Part shown: piece by piece, positions 43,980-52,938 of the stretch
Position numbering within the stretch: position 1 is the first letter of the stretch
How the letters are laid out: each line of letters begins with the position of its first letter
NCBI RefSeq assembly: GCF_030813515.1
Contig: NZ_JAUSUK010000002.1
Coordinates: 1,612,001 to 1,676,000, forward strand
Source of the DNA: Rhodopseudomonas julia
GTDB lineage: Bacteria; Pseudomonadota; Alphaproteobacteria; Rhizobiales; Afifellaceae
DNA: 64,000 bases
Reading direction: 5' to 3'
Notes under the pieces: generated by a model
Seen by the model: the letters and a program-made list of their open reading frames with translations, nothing else
What the model was told of the DNA's origin: nothing
Databases searched by the model: none
Translations under genes and position numbers: made by a program

Positions 43980-46786
43980 TCGCCAATTTCGCGTTTCTCT
44001 CACCCTGGATGCTCGCGGCCTTCGCCGCATTGCCGCTTTTGTGGCTCATCTTGCGCCTCACGCCGCCTCGCCCGACGCGGGAGATCTTCCCTCCGACGCG
44101 CATTCTTTTCGGCATTCAGGAAGAGCAGCGCACACCGCGGCGCACGCCCTGGTGGCTCACGGCACTGCGGCTTTTGCTTGCCGCGTTCATTATCCTGGCC
44201 CTCGCCAGGCCCGCGTTGCAGCCCTCCGCCAATCTCGCGGAAACCCGGCAAGGCCCGCTTCTCATCGTCCTCGACAATGGTTGGGACAGCGCTCCGGACT
44301 TCGCCACACGCCGCGACGTCGCCGCCAGGCTGATCGACGAGGCCGGACGCACCGACCGTCCGGTCGCGATCGCGGCGAGTGCCGGCGAGCCCAACGCCAA
44401 TCTCGCGCCGACCTCCTCAAGCGAGGCCATAAGGCGGCTGGCCGCCATCGAGCCCGAGCCATTCCCTGCCAACCGCCAGGGACTTGCCAACAGACTTGCC
44501 GAGCTCTTCCCGTCCGGCTCCGCGGAAGTGGTTTGGATCGCCTCTGTTCTCGACGGCGGCGATGGCGGCAGTTTTGCGGCCGCCCTTCGCAACATCGATG
44601 CGGACCCCCTCCTCGTTACGGCGCCCACAGCGCTCTCCGTCCTGCGCCCGCCCCGCAACGCCGCTGACCGCGCCGATGTGCGCGTGAGCCGTGTCGGGCC
44701 AGCCGCCGGCATCACACTCGCCGGCTTCGACAGCGAAGGCCGCCGTCTTGTCGACGCTGAGACAAATCTCGTAGCCAATACCGATACGGACGTGGAAATT
44801 CAGCTTCCGACGGAGATGCGCAACGAAATCGCGCGGTTTGAAATCGTCGGCACAGAGAGCGCAGGAGCCGTGCAGCTGCTCGACGGACGCTGGCGCCGCA
44901 AATCCGTCGGCCTGATCGCGGGAGAAGCGGGCGATGCGGCGCAACCGCTTCTTGCCCCCCTCACCTATGTGGAGAGGGCTTTGTCGCCTTACACGGACAT
45001 CAAAGAGCAAAGCGGCGAGACATCACCCAAGGCGATCGACAAGCTTCTGACCGCAGGCGTCTCCGTGCTCGTCCTCACCCAGACGGGCAATCTGCCGCCG
45101 GAGACCGTCGACAAGCTGCGCCGGTGGATTGCGGCCGGCGGCACGTTGCTGCGCTTCGCGAGTCCGAATATCGGCGCGAGCGATCCCGAGCTTCTGCCGG
45201 TCGAGCTTCGCGAAGGCGAGCGCGCTCTCGGCGGTTCTCTTTCCTGGGAGGAACCGCAGGCAATCGGCCGGCTTTCGCCGGAAAGCCCCTTCCGTGCCAT
45301 CGAAATCCCAGCGGATGTGCGCATCCGTCGCCAGATCTTGGCCGAACCGCGCTCGCTGCCGCAGGCAGAGACCTGGGCGGAGCTTTCCGATGGTACCCCC
45401 CTCATCACGGCCGTCATGCGCGGTCAGGGCCGCATCATCCTCTTCCATGTAACGGCAGATCCCCGCTGGTCGAACCTGCCGATCTCCGGCGCCTTCGTGG
45501 ACATGCTGCGTGCGATCGTCGATACGGCCGAACCTGCCGTTCGCCTGCCGCCGGAGAATATGGCCTCCGGCGAGATCGCGCCGGCGCCCGCACGCGCACC
45601 GTCGCGCAGTTCGCCCTGGAAGCCCGCCTCCGTCCTGGATGGCTACGGGCGCCTCCGCCCGCCGGGATCAAAAGCCGCTCTCGTCGCGGACATCGACGCG
45701 GCAGCGGCCAGCGCCATCACGCCCCCTGGCCTCTACGAGCGCGGTGGCGATATTCGCGCCCTGAACACGGTGACAGACGAAACGGATCTGACCCCGCTCG
45801 ATCCCAACGCCATCGGCTGGTCGGGGCGTGTCGGCTCGCTCACGCCCGAACGGGCGAAGCCCCTGTGGCCGTGGATCCTTGCCATTGCCGCCCTTCTTGC
45901 CGCGCTCGACGGTCTCGCGGTCCTGGCGCTGTCCGGTCGGCTCATTCCCCGGCGTGCGGTGACCGCTGGCCTCGCGCTTGCCGCTTTGGTCGCGATCGCT
46001 GCACCGAACAAAGTCTCTGCGCAGGAAGTCTCGGCCGAAGACGCGCTTGCCGGCACGCTCGAAACCAGGCTCGCCTACGTCATCACCGGCGACACGCTCG
46101 TGGACGAAACCAGCCGGGCGGGGCTCAGAGGCCTGACCGAATATCTCGCTGGACGCACTGCCCTCGAACCCGGGCAGCCGGTTGGGCTCGACCTCGCGAC
46201 CGACGAGCTCTCCTTCTACGCGCTCATCTACTGGCCGATGAGCGCCGGGCAGACGCCGCCATCGGCGGAAGTGATGGCGAAGGTCGATGCCTATATGCAG
46301 AACGGCGGCACGATCCTCTTCGATACGAGAGACGCCGGCAATCCGATGCCGAACTCCGCACTCAGCGCCACTCCGGAAACACAAGCCCTGCGGCAGATCC
46401 TGTCCGAGATCGACGTGCCTCCCCTGCAGCCAGTGCCACCCGATCACGTTCTGACCAAGGCTTTTTATCTCCTCAGCACGTTTCCGGGCCGCTGGGACCA
46501 GTCGCAGCTCTGGGTGGAGGCGATCGCCGACCAGCCGGACGATACGGGGCGGCCGGCCCGTGGCGGCGACGGCGTCTCGCCGATCCTGATCACGGGCAAC
46601 GACTTTGCCGCGGCCTGGGCAATTTCAGCCGACAACAGCTTTCTCTATCCGACCATTCCCGGCGACCAGCGTCAGCGTGAAATGGCGTTTCGCGCCGGCG
46701 TCAACATCGTCATGTACACTCTGACCGGGAATTACAAAGCCGATCAGGTCCACATTCCGGCGCTCTTGGAGCGCCTCGGCCAATGA
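43976..46786 (+). CDS. DUF4159/BatA-domain membrane protein
   Basis: A 936-residue membrane protein. The N-terminal 80 residues are a BatA-type aerotolerance-regulator segment (FLSPWMLAAFAALPLLWLIL, then a second helix WWLTALRLLLAAFIILALA). A VWA-like and glutamine-amidotransferase-like central part follows (LPPETVDKLRRWIAAGGTLLRF), then two membrane helices near residues 630-680. The C-terminal DUF4159 domain (TRLAYVITGDTLVDETSRAGL...AYMQNGGTILFDTRDAG) is preceded by a signal-like SAQ site and is probably periplasmic. It overlaps both neighbours by 4 bases. Role unknown; the operon suggests an envelope complex driven by MoxR. Confidence 0.87.
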   Translation: MIANFAFLSPWMLAAFAALPLLWLILRLTPPRPTREIFPPTRILFGIQEEQRTPRRTPWWLTALRLLLAAFIILALARPALQPSANLAETRQGPLLIVLDNGWDSAPDFATRRDVAARLIDEAGRTDRPVAIAASAGEPNANLAPTSSSEAIRRLAAIEPEPFPANRQGLANRLAELFPSGSAEVVWIASVLDGGDGGSFAAALRNIDADPLLVTAPTALSVLRPPRNAADRADVRVSRVGPAAGITLAGFDSEGRRLVDAETNLVANTDTDVEIQLPTEMRNEIARFEIVGTESAGAVQLLDGRWRRKSVGLIAGEAGDAAQPLLAPLTYVERALSPYTDIKEQSGETSPKAIDKLLTAGVSVLVLTQTGNLPPETVDKLRRWIAAGGTLLRFASPNIGASDPELLPVELREGERALGGSLSWEEPQAIGRLSPESPFRAIEIPADVRIRRQILAEPRSLPQAETWAELSDGTPLITAVMRGQGRIILFHVTADPRWSNLPISGAFVDMLRAIVDTAEPAVRLPPENMASGEIAPAPARAPSRSSPWKPASVLDGYGRLRPPGSKAALVADIDAAAASAITPPGLYERGGDIRALNTVTDETDLTPLDPNAIGWSGRVGSLTPERAKPLWPWILAIAALLAALDGLAVLALSGRLIPRRAVTAGLALAALVAIAAPNKVSAQEVSAEDALAGTLETRLAYVITGDTLVDETSRAGLRGLTEYLAGRTALEPGQPVGLDLATDELSFYALIYWPMSAGQTPPSAEVMAKVDAYMQNGGTILFDTRDAGNPMPNSALSATPETQALRQILSEIDVPPLQPVPPDHVLTKAFYLLSTFPGRWDQSQLWVEAIADQPDDTGRPARGGDGVSPILITGNDFAAAWAISADNSFLYPTIPGDQRQREMAFRAGVNIVMYTLTGNYKADQVHIPALLERLGQ

Positions 46787-48849
46787 ACAATTTCGTCTTT
46801 CACCTCGAGCCCCTTCTGCCCTGGTGGCTCATTGGCGGGCTTGGCGGCCTTCTTCTCGTCGTCGCTCTCTACGTCTTGTTTCGCCGTCTGTCCGGCGCCT
46901 TTTTGCGGCTTCTTGCCGGCGCACTTCTCGTCTTCGCTCTCACAAACCCAGTCCTTGAGAGAGAGGAACGCGAGCCCCTGCCGTCTGTCGTGGCCGTCGT
47001 GGTCGACGACAGCGGCAGCCAGGGGATCGGCGAGCGGCGTGCACAGACCGAGCAGGCCGTCGCGCAGCTCAAAGAGCGCATCGGCGCGCTCTCGGGCTTC
47101 GAAGTGCGCGAAGTCCACGTCGGCGACGCCTCGGACGACAGCGGCACGGCGCTTTTCGGCGCTCTCTCCAAGGCGGTCGACGACGTGCCGCCCGATCGCC
47201 TCGGCGGCGCGATCATGGTGACGGACGGCATCGTCCACGATACCCCCTCGTCTCCCGAAAGCCTCGGCTTCAACGCTCCTGTCCATGCGCTCATCACCGG
47301 CGAGGAAGACGAATACGACCGGCGCATCGTGCTTGAACGGGCGCCGCGCTTTGCGATTCTGGGCGAAGATCAGACCATCACCTACCGTGTCATCGATCCG
47401 CGGCTTTCTCCGGGAAGTCTTGTGCGCGTGACGCTCCGCATCGATGGGCGCGAGGTCGCGACCGACATGGCGGTGGTCGGTGAAGATCAGGTCATCGACC
47501 TTCCGATCGAGCATGCGGGACGCACGATCGTGGAACTCGAGGTCGAACCGGCAGAGGGCGAACTCACCACGGACAACAATGTCGCCGTCGCCGATATCGA
47601 CGTGGTGCGCGAGCATTTGCGCGTGCTTCTCGTATCGGGTGAGCCCCATGCCGGCGAGCGCACTTGGCGCAACGTCTTGAAAGCCGACGCGGCCGTCGAC
47701 CTCGTCCATTTCACCATCCTGCGCCCGCCGGAAAAGCAGGACGGAACACCCATCCACGAATTGTCGTTGATCGCGTTCCCGACGCGCGAGCTCTTTGCGG
47801 AGAAGATCGACGAGTTCGACCTCATCATCTTCGATCGCTATCAGCGGCGCGGCGTTCTGCCGATTCTCTACTTCGACAACATCGCCCGGTATGTTCGCGA
47901 TGGCGGAGCGGTGCTGATTGCGGCGGGGCCGGATTACGCGTCCACGGCGAGCCTTTATTCCACACCTCTCGGCGGCATTTTGCCGGCGGCGCCGACCGGC
48001 AATGTGACGGAGGCGCCTTATCGGGCGGAGATCACCGAGCTCGGGCGCAAGCATCCCGTGACCCGCGACCTGCCCGGCGGAGATAGCTCCCCGCCAAGCT
48101 GGAGCCGGTGGTTCCGGCTCATCGATACGGACGTGACGGCCGGCGATGTGGCTCTCAAAGGCCAAGACGGCAAGCCGCTACTGGTTCTCGCACACGAGAA
48201 CGAGGGGCGTATCGCCATGCTTCTCTCCGACCAAGCCTGGCTATGGGCTCGCGGGTTCGAGGGAGGCGGCCCGCACGGCGCGCTCCTGCGGCGGATCGTG
48301 CATTGGCTGATGGGTGAACCCGAGCTTGAAGAAGAAGCATTGACGGCGCGCGCTGACGGCAACAGCCTGATCGTGGAGCGGCAGACACTGGGTTCGGAGA
48401 AGCCGGACATCACGGCGACCGGACCAGACGAGAAAGCCGAGCCGGTCCCCATGCGCGAGGCAGAACCCGGTCTTTGGCGCGGGCGCATCGATAACGCCTC
48501 TCTCGGCCTCTACAAGGTCAGCGACGGCAAGATGAGCGCGCTCGCCCATATCGGCGTCGCAGACCCCGTGGAATTCCGGGAGGTCGTCAGCACTCCGGAC
48601 AAGCTGGCGCCGATCGCCGAAGCGACGGGCGGCGGTGTCGTCCGCCTTGCCTCCAACAATGGCAGCATCCCACGGATTGCCGCCGTCTCTCGGCGCGCCA
48701 GTGCCGCTGGTTCCGGCTGGATCGGCCTCAAGCGCAGCGACGCAACGATCCTGAAAAGCGTCGACCGCCTGCCCCTCTTCAGCGGCTTGATGGGCCTTGC
48801 CCTTCTCCTTGGCGTCTTTGCCTCACTGTGGTGGCGCGAGGGACGTTGA
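46783..48849 (+). CDS. Membrane protein of the MoxR/DUF58/DUF4159 operon
   Basis: A 688-residue protein with two N-terminal membrane helices (WWLIGGLGGLLLVVALYVLF and FLRLLAGALLVFALTNPVL), a large periplasmic part and one C-terminal helix (FSGLMGLALLLGVFASLWW). The periplasmic part begins with a VWA-like strand carrying a partial MIDAS (VVAVVVDDSGSQ), then an immunoglobulin-like section and a class I glutamine-amidotransferase-like domain (FDLIIFDRYQRRGVLPILY, GGAVLIAAGPDY) without an evident catalytic Cys. It overlaps DUF4159 by 4 bases and ends the operon. I know the family only by context. Confidence 0.8.
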   Translation: MNNFVFHLEPLLPWWLIGGLGGLLLVVALYVLFRRLSGAFLRLLAGALLVFALTNPVLEREEREPLPSVVAVVVDDSGSQGIGERRAQTEQAVAQLKERIGALSGFEVREVHVGDASDDSGTALFGALSKAVDDVPPDRLGGAIMVTDGIVHDTPSSPESLGFNAPVHALITGEEDEYDRRIVLERAPRFAILGEDQTITYRVIDPRLSPGSLVRVTLRIDGREVATDMAVVGEDQVIDLPIEHAGRTIVELEVEPAEGELTTDNNVAVADIDVVREHLRVLLVSGEPHAGERTWRNVLKADAAVDLVHFTILRPPEKQDGTPIHELSLIAFPTRELFAEKIDEFDLIIFDRYQRRGVLPILYFDNIARYVRDGGAVLIAAGPDYASTASLYSTPLGGILPAAPTGNVTEAPYRAEITELGRKHPVTRDLPGGDSSPPSWSRWFRLIDTDVTAGDVALKGQDGKPLLVLAHENEGRIAMLLSDQAWLWARGFEGGGPHGALLRRIVHWLMGEPELEEEALTARADGNSLIVERQTLGSEKPDITATGPDEKAEPVPMREAEPGLWRGRIDNASLGLYKVSDGKMSALAHIGVADPVEFREVVSTPDKLAPIAEATGGGVVRLASNNGSIPRIAAVSRRASAAGSGWIGLKRSDATILKSVDRLPLFSGLMGLALLLGVFASLWWREGR

Positions 48850-48892
48850 ACAAAAAATCTGGCTCAGATCGTCGCGGTCTGGCGGTTCGGCG

Positions 48893-48920
48893 TTGGCCGA
48901 TCTGCACAGTGTCCTAAATT
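48893..48920 (+). promoter_or_regulatory. Candidate promoter of the bacterioferritin gene
   Basis: TTGGCC (48893-48898), 16 bases, TAAATT (48915-48920). It would give a leader of about 50 bases ending in AAAGGAA and ATG 48978. I did not find a convincing Irr, RirA or Fur box. Confidence 0.4.
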
Positions 48921-48977
48921 CGGTTTTGCCTCACCCCCTACGGCCATCCCAAATTTGCACACGAAAGGAATATTGCG

Positions 48978-49472
48978 ATGAAAGGGTCAGACGTTTCCCT
49001 GAAGCATCTCCAGCGCGCTCTCACGATGGAGTTGACTACCGTCAACACCTACATCCTGCAGGAGCGCAAGCTGGACGATTGGGGCGTCGATCGCCTTGCA
49101 AAGCGTATGCGTGAAGAGATCGATGAAGAGCGCGAACACGCCAATCTCTTCCTCACCCGCCTGCTCTTCCTGGAAGGCAAGCCGGACGTGCACACGCTCG
49201 ACAAGATCGACCAGCCGAAGGACATCGCCCATATCTTCAAGACCCAAGCGTCGATGGAGCAAGAGGCGATCGAATATTACAACAAGGCTGCGCAGGAATG
49301 TCAGGAAGCTGGCGATATCGGCAGCTTCAACCTGTTCATGACAATCCTCGGTGACGAGGAAGAGCATGTCGGCTTCGTCGAAGAGCAGCAGGATCTGATG
49401 GAGATGCTGGGCACGCAGCTTTACCTCGCGCGTCAGGTCTCCTCGGTCGCCGCAGAAGAAGAAGACGACTGA
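48978..49472 (+). CDS. bfr: Bacterioferritin-like ferritin with Arg at the heme-ligand position
   Basis: A 164-residue four-helix ferritin colinear with E. coli Bfr from Met1 (MKGSDVSLKHLQRALTMEL). All six ferroxidase ligands fall at the E. coli positions: Glu18, Glu51, His54, Glu94, Glu127 and His130, with Tyr25 and Trp35 also kept. The heme-binding Met52 is Arg52 here, so heme would not be bound in the usual way between subunits. The C-terminus is an acidic tail (EEEDD). It should oxidise and store Fe(II) as a 24-mer. Single gene with its own terminator. Confidence 0.88.
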   Translation: MKGSDVSLKHLQRALTMELTTVNTYILQERKLDDWGVDRLAKRMREEIDEEREHANLFLTRLLFLEGKPDVHTLDKIDQPKDIAHIFKTQASMEQEAIEYYNKAAQECQEAGDIGSFNLFMTILGDEEEHVGFVEEQQDLMEMLGTQLYLARQVSSVAAEEEDD

Positions 49473-49507
49473 TCTTTCTCGGTCATTCTTGAGAGTTATC
49501 ACCGACC

Positions 49508-49540
49508 GCCCGTCCGCAGAATTGCGGGCGGGCTTTCGTT
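49508..49540 (+). terminator. Rho-independent terminator of bfr
   Basis: Stem GCCCGTCCGC (49508-49517) and GCGGGCGGGC (49524-49533), ten pairs with one G-T wobble, a 6-base loop and a following TTTCGTTT. It may also help the convergent GNAT gene. Confidence 0.85.
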
Positions 49541-49559
49541 TGCTACGGTCCCCGGCGCG

Positions 49560-50054
49560 TTACGGCCGGCCTGCGACGACGCCCGCCAAAGACGCGACGA
49601 TCCCCTGCTCCAGCTCCGCGACGAGGAGCCGCCTCGGATCGCAAGGACCCGGCATCTTCACCCGCCCCGGCGGCACAGGCGCAAAACCGAGCGGGCCATA
49701 ATAGGGCGGATCGCCGACCAGGAGCACATACCGGACGCCGAGAGCGCCAGCTTCTGCCAAAGCGTGGCGCACGAGGGCCTTGCCGTAACCGCGGCTCTTC
49801 AAGGGCGGGTCGACCACGAGGGGACCGAGAAGCCTGCCCTCGCACGGGCCGATGACGATCGGCGTCAGGCGGACCGAAGCCGCGAGCTCTCCGTCGAGAT
49901 CGATCACGAACGACAAAGCCGGATCGTGCGGCGCCTGCTCGCGCACGCGAAACGCGGCCCGCGCATAGGCTCCCGGGCCGAATGCGTTTGAAACGAGATG
50001 TGAGATGGTAGCGTCGTCGTCCGGCGCTTCCGGCCGGATCAGAATGTCGGACAT
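49560..50054 (-). CDS. GNAT-family N-acetyltransferase, YhbS-like
   Basis: A 164-residue GNAT protein. It begins ILIRPEAPDDDATISHLVSNAFG and has the acetyl-CoA loop LLGPLVVDPPLKSRGYGKALVRHAL (motif A, R-G-Y-G-K-A) and VRYVLLVGDPPYYGPLGFAPV, which is typical of YhbS-type acetyltransferases. The substrate is unknown. Transcribed convergently with bfr. Confidence 0.85.
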   Translation of the reverse strand: MSDILIRPEAPDDDATISHLVSNAFGPGAYARAAFRVREQAPHDPALSFVIDLDGELAASVRLTPIVIGPCEGRLLGPLVVDPPLKSRGYGKALVRHALAEAGALGVRYVLLVGDPPYYGPLGFAPVPPGRVKMPGPCDPRRLLVAELEQGIVASLAGVVAGRP

Positions 50055-50412
50055 GGGATCAGCTGGGCTTTCGAAGGAGGATGGCCGCGGCTCATTGCGC
50101 AGCGTGAAACCGCCGCTCCCTGAGCGGCGGAACGAGCCTCATCGGAGGCGCAGGATCTTCGATGTCCGATACATGCGCGGGCCCTCTATCACACGCTCGG
50201 CGCCCTTTCAACGAGTTCTCGCAAACGGCCGCTGCTCCCACTTTTCGTCCAACACAACGGCGGAACGCAGCTATTGAGGACAACTAAGCTCTTTGTCTTC
50301 CCCGCCCCGGACCACATGTTTGGGCAGCGCCGACGGCCAAACACGTCTGGTCGATCCGGCCGAGCTTCTTTAAGACGCAGAGATGCCCCATAGCGGGGAA
50401 CGGGAGAAATTC
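50055..50412. other. Divergent intergenic region with two dyads
   Basis: A 358-base stretch between the GNAT gene and the glutathionyl-hydroquinone reductase gene. I see no coding potential. It holds an 8-bp hairpin CCGCCGCT/AGCGGCGG at 50110-50130 and a 10-bp dyad with one mismatch, ACATGTTTGG/CCAAACACGT, at 50314-50346 about 65 bases before ATG 50413. The second could be an operator for the GST-type gene. No clear sigma-70 or EcfG element was found. Confidence 0.45.
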
Positions 50413-51408
50413 ATGGGTTTGTTGGTCGACGGCGTCTGGCAGGACCAGTGGTACGATACCGAGAAGACCGGCGGAAAGTTCGAGCGCGAAGCTTCGATCT
50501 TCCGCAACTGGGTGACAGCCGATGGCGAAGCCGGCCCCTCAGGCAAAGGCGGCTTCAAGGCTGAACCCGGCCGCTATCATCTTTATGTGTCGCTCGCCTG
50601 TCCGTGGGCGCACCGCACGCTGATCTTCCGCCGCCTCAAAGGGCTGACGGACATGATCGGCGTCTCGATCGTAAGCCCGCTCATGCTTTCCGAAGGCTGG
50701 ATCTTCGACGACGAGCACACAGATCACCTCTACGGGCTCAGGCGGCTTTACGAGGTCTATCTTAAGGCGAAGTCCGATTATTCTGGCCGCGTTACCGTTC
50801 CGGTCCTGTGGGACAAGCAACAGGAGACGATCGTCTCCAACGAATCTGCGGAGATCATCCGCATGTTCAATTCCGCCTTCGACGGTGTCGGGGCCCGCGC
50901 CGATCTCGATTTCTATCCGAAAAGCGAGCGCGCAGCGATCGACGAGATCAATGCTCAGGTCTACGAGACCGTCAATAACGGCGTCTACAAGGCCGGTTTT
51001 GCGACCAAGCAGGCGGTTTACGAAGAAAACTACAAAGCCCTCTTCAACACGCTCGACGAGATCGACCAACGCCTCGACGACCAGCGCTTCCTCGTCGGCG
51101 ATCGCCTCACGGAAGCCGATTGGCGTCTCTTTACGACGCTGGTGCGCTTCGACGCCGTGTATTACGGCCACTTCAAGTGCAACAAGCGCCGCATTTCCGA
51201 CTATTCAAACCTGTCGGGATATCTGCGAGATCTCTATCAGATCCACGGTGTGAAAGAGACGGTCAACTTCACGCATATCAAGCGACACTATTATTACAGC
51301 CACGCCAACATCAATCCGACGCGCATCGTGCCGCTCGGACCGCTTCTGGTGCTCGATTCTCCGCATAATCGAGACCGGTTTCCTGGCGAGGGAATCCCGA
51401 AAGACTGA
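50413..51408 (+). CDS. Glutathionyl-hydroquinone reductase (GST superfamily, Xi class)
   Basis: A 331-residue protein of the YqjG/PcpF/ECM4 group. The thioredoxin-like domain carries the catalytic Cys in SLACPWAHRTLIFRRLKGL, followed by VPVLWDKQQETIVSNESAEII and the C-terminal helical domain with YKAGFATKQAVYEENYKALF and CNKRRISDYSNLSGYLRDLYQ. These enzymes use glutathione to reduce glutathionyl-(hydro)quinones, protecting or recycling quinones. ATG 50413 (MGLLVDGVWQDQWYDTEKTG) matches homologues and has a GGGAGA site upstream. Confidence 0.92.
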   Translation: MGLLVDGVWQDQWYDTEKTGGKFEREASIFRNWVTADGEAGPSGKGGFKAEPGRYHLYVSLACPWAHRTLIFRRLKGLTDMIGVSIVSPLMLSEGWIFDDEHTDHLYGLRRLYEVYLKAKSDYSGRVTVPVLWDKQQETIVSNESAEIIRMFNSAFDGVGARADLDFYPKSERAAIDEINAQVYETVNNGVYKAGFATKQAVYEENYKALFNTLDEIDQRLDDQRFLVGDRLTEADWRLFTTLVRFDAVYYGHFKCNKRRISDYSNLSGYLRDLYQIHGVKETVNFTHIKRHYYYSHANINPTRIVPLGPLLVLDSPHNRDRFPGEGIPKD

Positions 51409-51436
51409 CGGGTCTCCCAAAACTGGCGTTATCGAC

Positions 51437-51922
51437 TCACCAATCCTGCGCAGGCGCCACAGCGCCTGCGATCTCGGCGATGCGTGCGCGGGTGGCAGGC
51501 GTCGTTTCGTCCGGCAAATTGTTCAGCGGAAACGTGCCGATGTCTGCGATCTCGGCACCCCTTGGATCTACGCCGAGATCTTTCCAGCTGCGGCAAATAT
51601 AGAGCGCGACATGATCGTTCGGATGCGCCCGAGCATTGCGGTAGATCCCGAAAAGCTCTGCGGGCCCGTCGAGCTCCGCTCCCGCCTCCTCACGCACTTC
51701 CCGCGTCAAAGCCTCAAGCAGCGTTTCGCCCGCTTCGACACCGCCCCCTGGCAGATACCACCCAGGCAGATAGGTGTGCCGCACGAGGAGAATTTGAGCA
51801 TCCGAGATCAAGGCCGCTCGCACTCCGAGCGTCATCCCGCGAGAAACGCGCCCATAGGCGAGCAGAACATGCTGGCCAAGCCGCTGCACCGCATTCAGCC
51901 GAGGCCAACGTCGCTGGCTCAT
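51437..51922 (-). CDS. NUDIX hydrolase
   Basis: A 161-residue NUDIX protein with a full box: GGGVEAGETLLEALTREVREEAG. The preceding LGVRAALISDAQILLVRHTYLPGWYLPG is common in small NUDIX enzymes of unknown substrate. ATG 51922 is chosen because GGGAGG lies 5 bases upstream; the GTG at 51928 sits inside that site. Convergent with the GST-type gene and divergent from the phosphoesterase. Confidence 0.86.
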   Translation of the reverse strand: MSQRRWPRLNAVQRLGQHVLLAYGRVSRGMTLGVRAALISDAQILLVRHTYLPGWYLPGGGVEAGETLLEALTREVREEAGAELDGPAELFGIYRNARAHPNDHVALYICRSWKDLGVDPRGAEIADIGTFPLNNLPDETTPATRARIAEIAGAVAPAQDW

Positions 51923-52014
51923 CCTCACCTCCCTTCGTGGCCGCAGAAGACCTTTTGGACGGCGGCAAAGTTTCCGGCCATTGCACAGCCTCCCAGAGCG
52001 CGATAGGCGAAGCC

Positions 52015-52938
52015 ATGTTCCGCCTTGCGCATATCTCCGACGTGCATCTGCCGGCCCTGCCGCAGCCCCGTCTTCGCGAGCTCGCCTCCAAGCGCATCAT
52101 CGGCTACGTCAACTGGCGGCAGAACCGCAAGCAGGCGATGACGGAAGGCAGTCTCGACCTTCTCACCGCCGACATCGTCGAGGCCGATCCCGACCATATC
52201 GTGGTCACAGGCGATCTCACCAATCTCGCGCTTCGGCAGGAATTCGAGAATGCGCGTCTGTGGCTTCAGGCCCTTGGGCCTCCGACGAAAGTCACGGCCA
52301 TTCCGGGCAATCATGACGCCTATGTGCCACGCGCCCACCATCGCTACCGTGCGCTGTGGGCGCCATGGATGCGCGGCGATATCGACGAAACGGACGATTC
52401 TGAACATATCGATCGGGCAATTTTCCCGTTCATGCGGCGCAAAGGCAATGTCGCCATCATCGGCCTGTCGTCGGCGGTCGCCTCGGCGCCGTTCATGGCG
52501 ACCGGGCGCCTTGGCCGCAGGCAGACGGCGCGCCTGGAAACCCTGCTGCAGGAGGCACGAGACGAGAGGCTTTTTCGCGTCGTCCTGGTGCACCATCCGC
52601 CCAAACTGATCGATCCAGGCCGGGCACTGCGGCGGCTGACAGACGGGTACAGGCTGCGGCGTGCCGTCGAGCGTTTCGGTGCCGAACTCGTCCTCCACGG
52701 GCATGATCATATCCGCGCCGTGACCGCCATTCGCGGGCCGCACGGCACAGTCCCCGTCATCGGCGTACCAGCCGGCAGCAGCGGCCCCTCGGCCGGACCG
52801 AAATCGGGCGGCTACGCCTTACACGAAGTCGAGGAGAGCCCTGATTGCTGGCACCTCACGGTCATTCACCGCTGCCTCGACGAAAGTGGAGGCGTGAAGG
52901 AAGCCATGCGGGTCCAGTTCGACATCAAGCGACGGTGA
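52015..52938 (+). CDS. Metallophosphoesterase
   Basis: A 307-residue calcineurin-like phosphoesterase. The five metal-binding motifs are in order: HISDVH, VTGDLTN, IPGNHDAY, VHHPP and HGHDH. The insert after the first motif (RIIGYVNWRQNRK) is typical of a rhizobial 3',5'-cyclic-nucleotide or unspecified phosphodiesterase group. Two divalent metals are expected. ATG 52015 starts at the first beta-strand. Its 3' end overlaps the convergent next gene by 14 bases. Confidence 0.9.
   Translation: MFRLAHISDVHLPALPQPRLRELASKRIIGYVNWRQNRKQAMTEGSLDLLTADIVEADPDHIVVTGDLTNLALRQEFENARLWLQALGPPTKVTAIPGNHDAYVPRAHHRYRALWAPWMRGDIDETDDSEHIDRAIFPFMRRKGNVAIIGLSSAVASAPFMATGRLGRRQTARLETLLQEARDERLFRVVLVHHPPKLIDPGRALRRLTDGYRLRRAVERFGAELVLHGHDHIRAVTAIRGPHGTVPVIGVPAGSSGPSAGPKSGGYALHEVEESPDCWHLTVIHRCLDESGGVKEAMRVQFDIKRR

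Noticed and set aside
45124-46680. 518-codon open frame on the plus strand
   Set aside because: Another frame of the DUF4159 gene; extremely Arg/Ala-rich translation with no motif.
46744-48165. 473-codon open frame on the minus strand
   Set aside because: Antisense to the last gene of the MoxR operon; no protein features.
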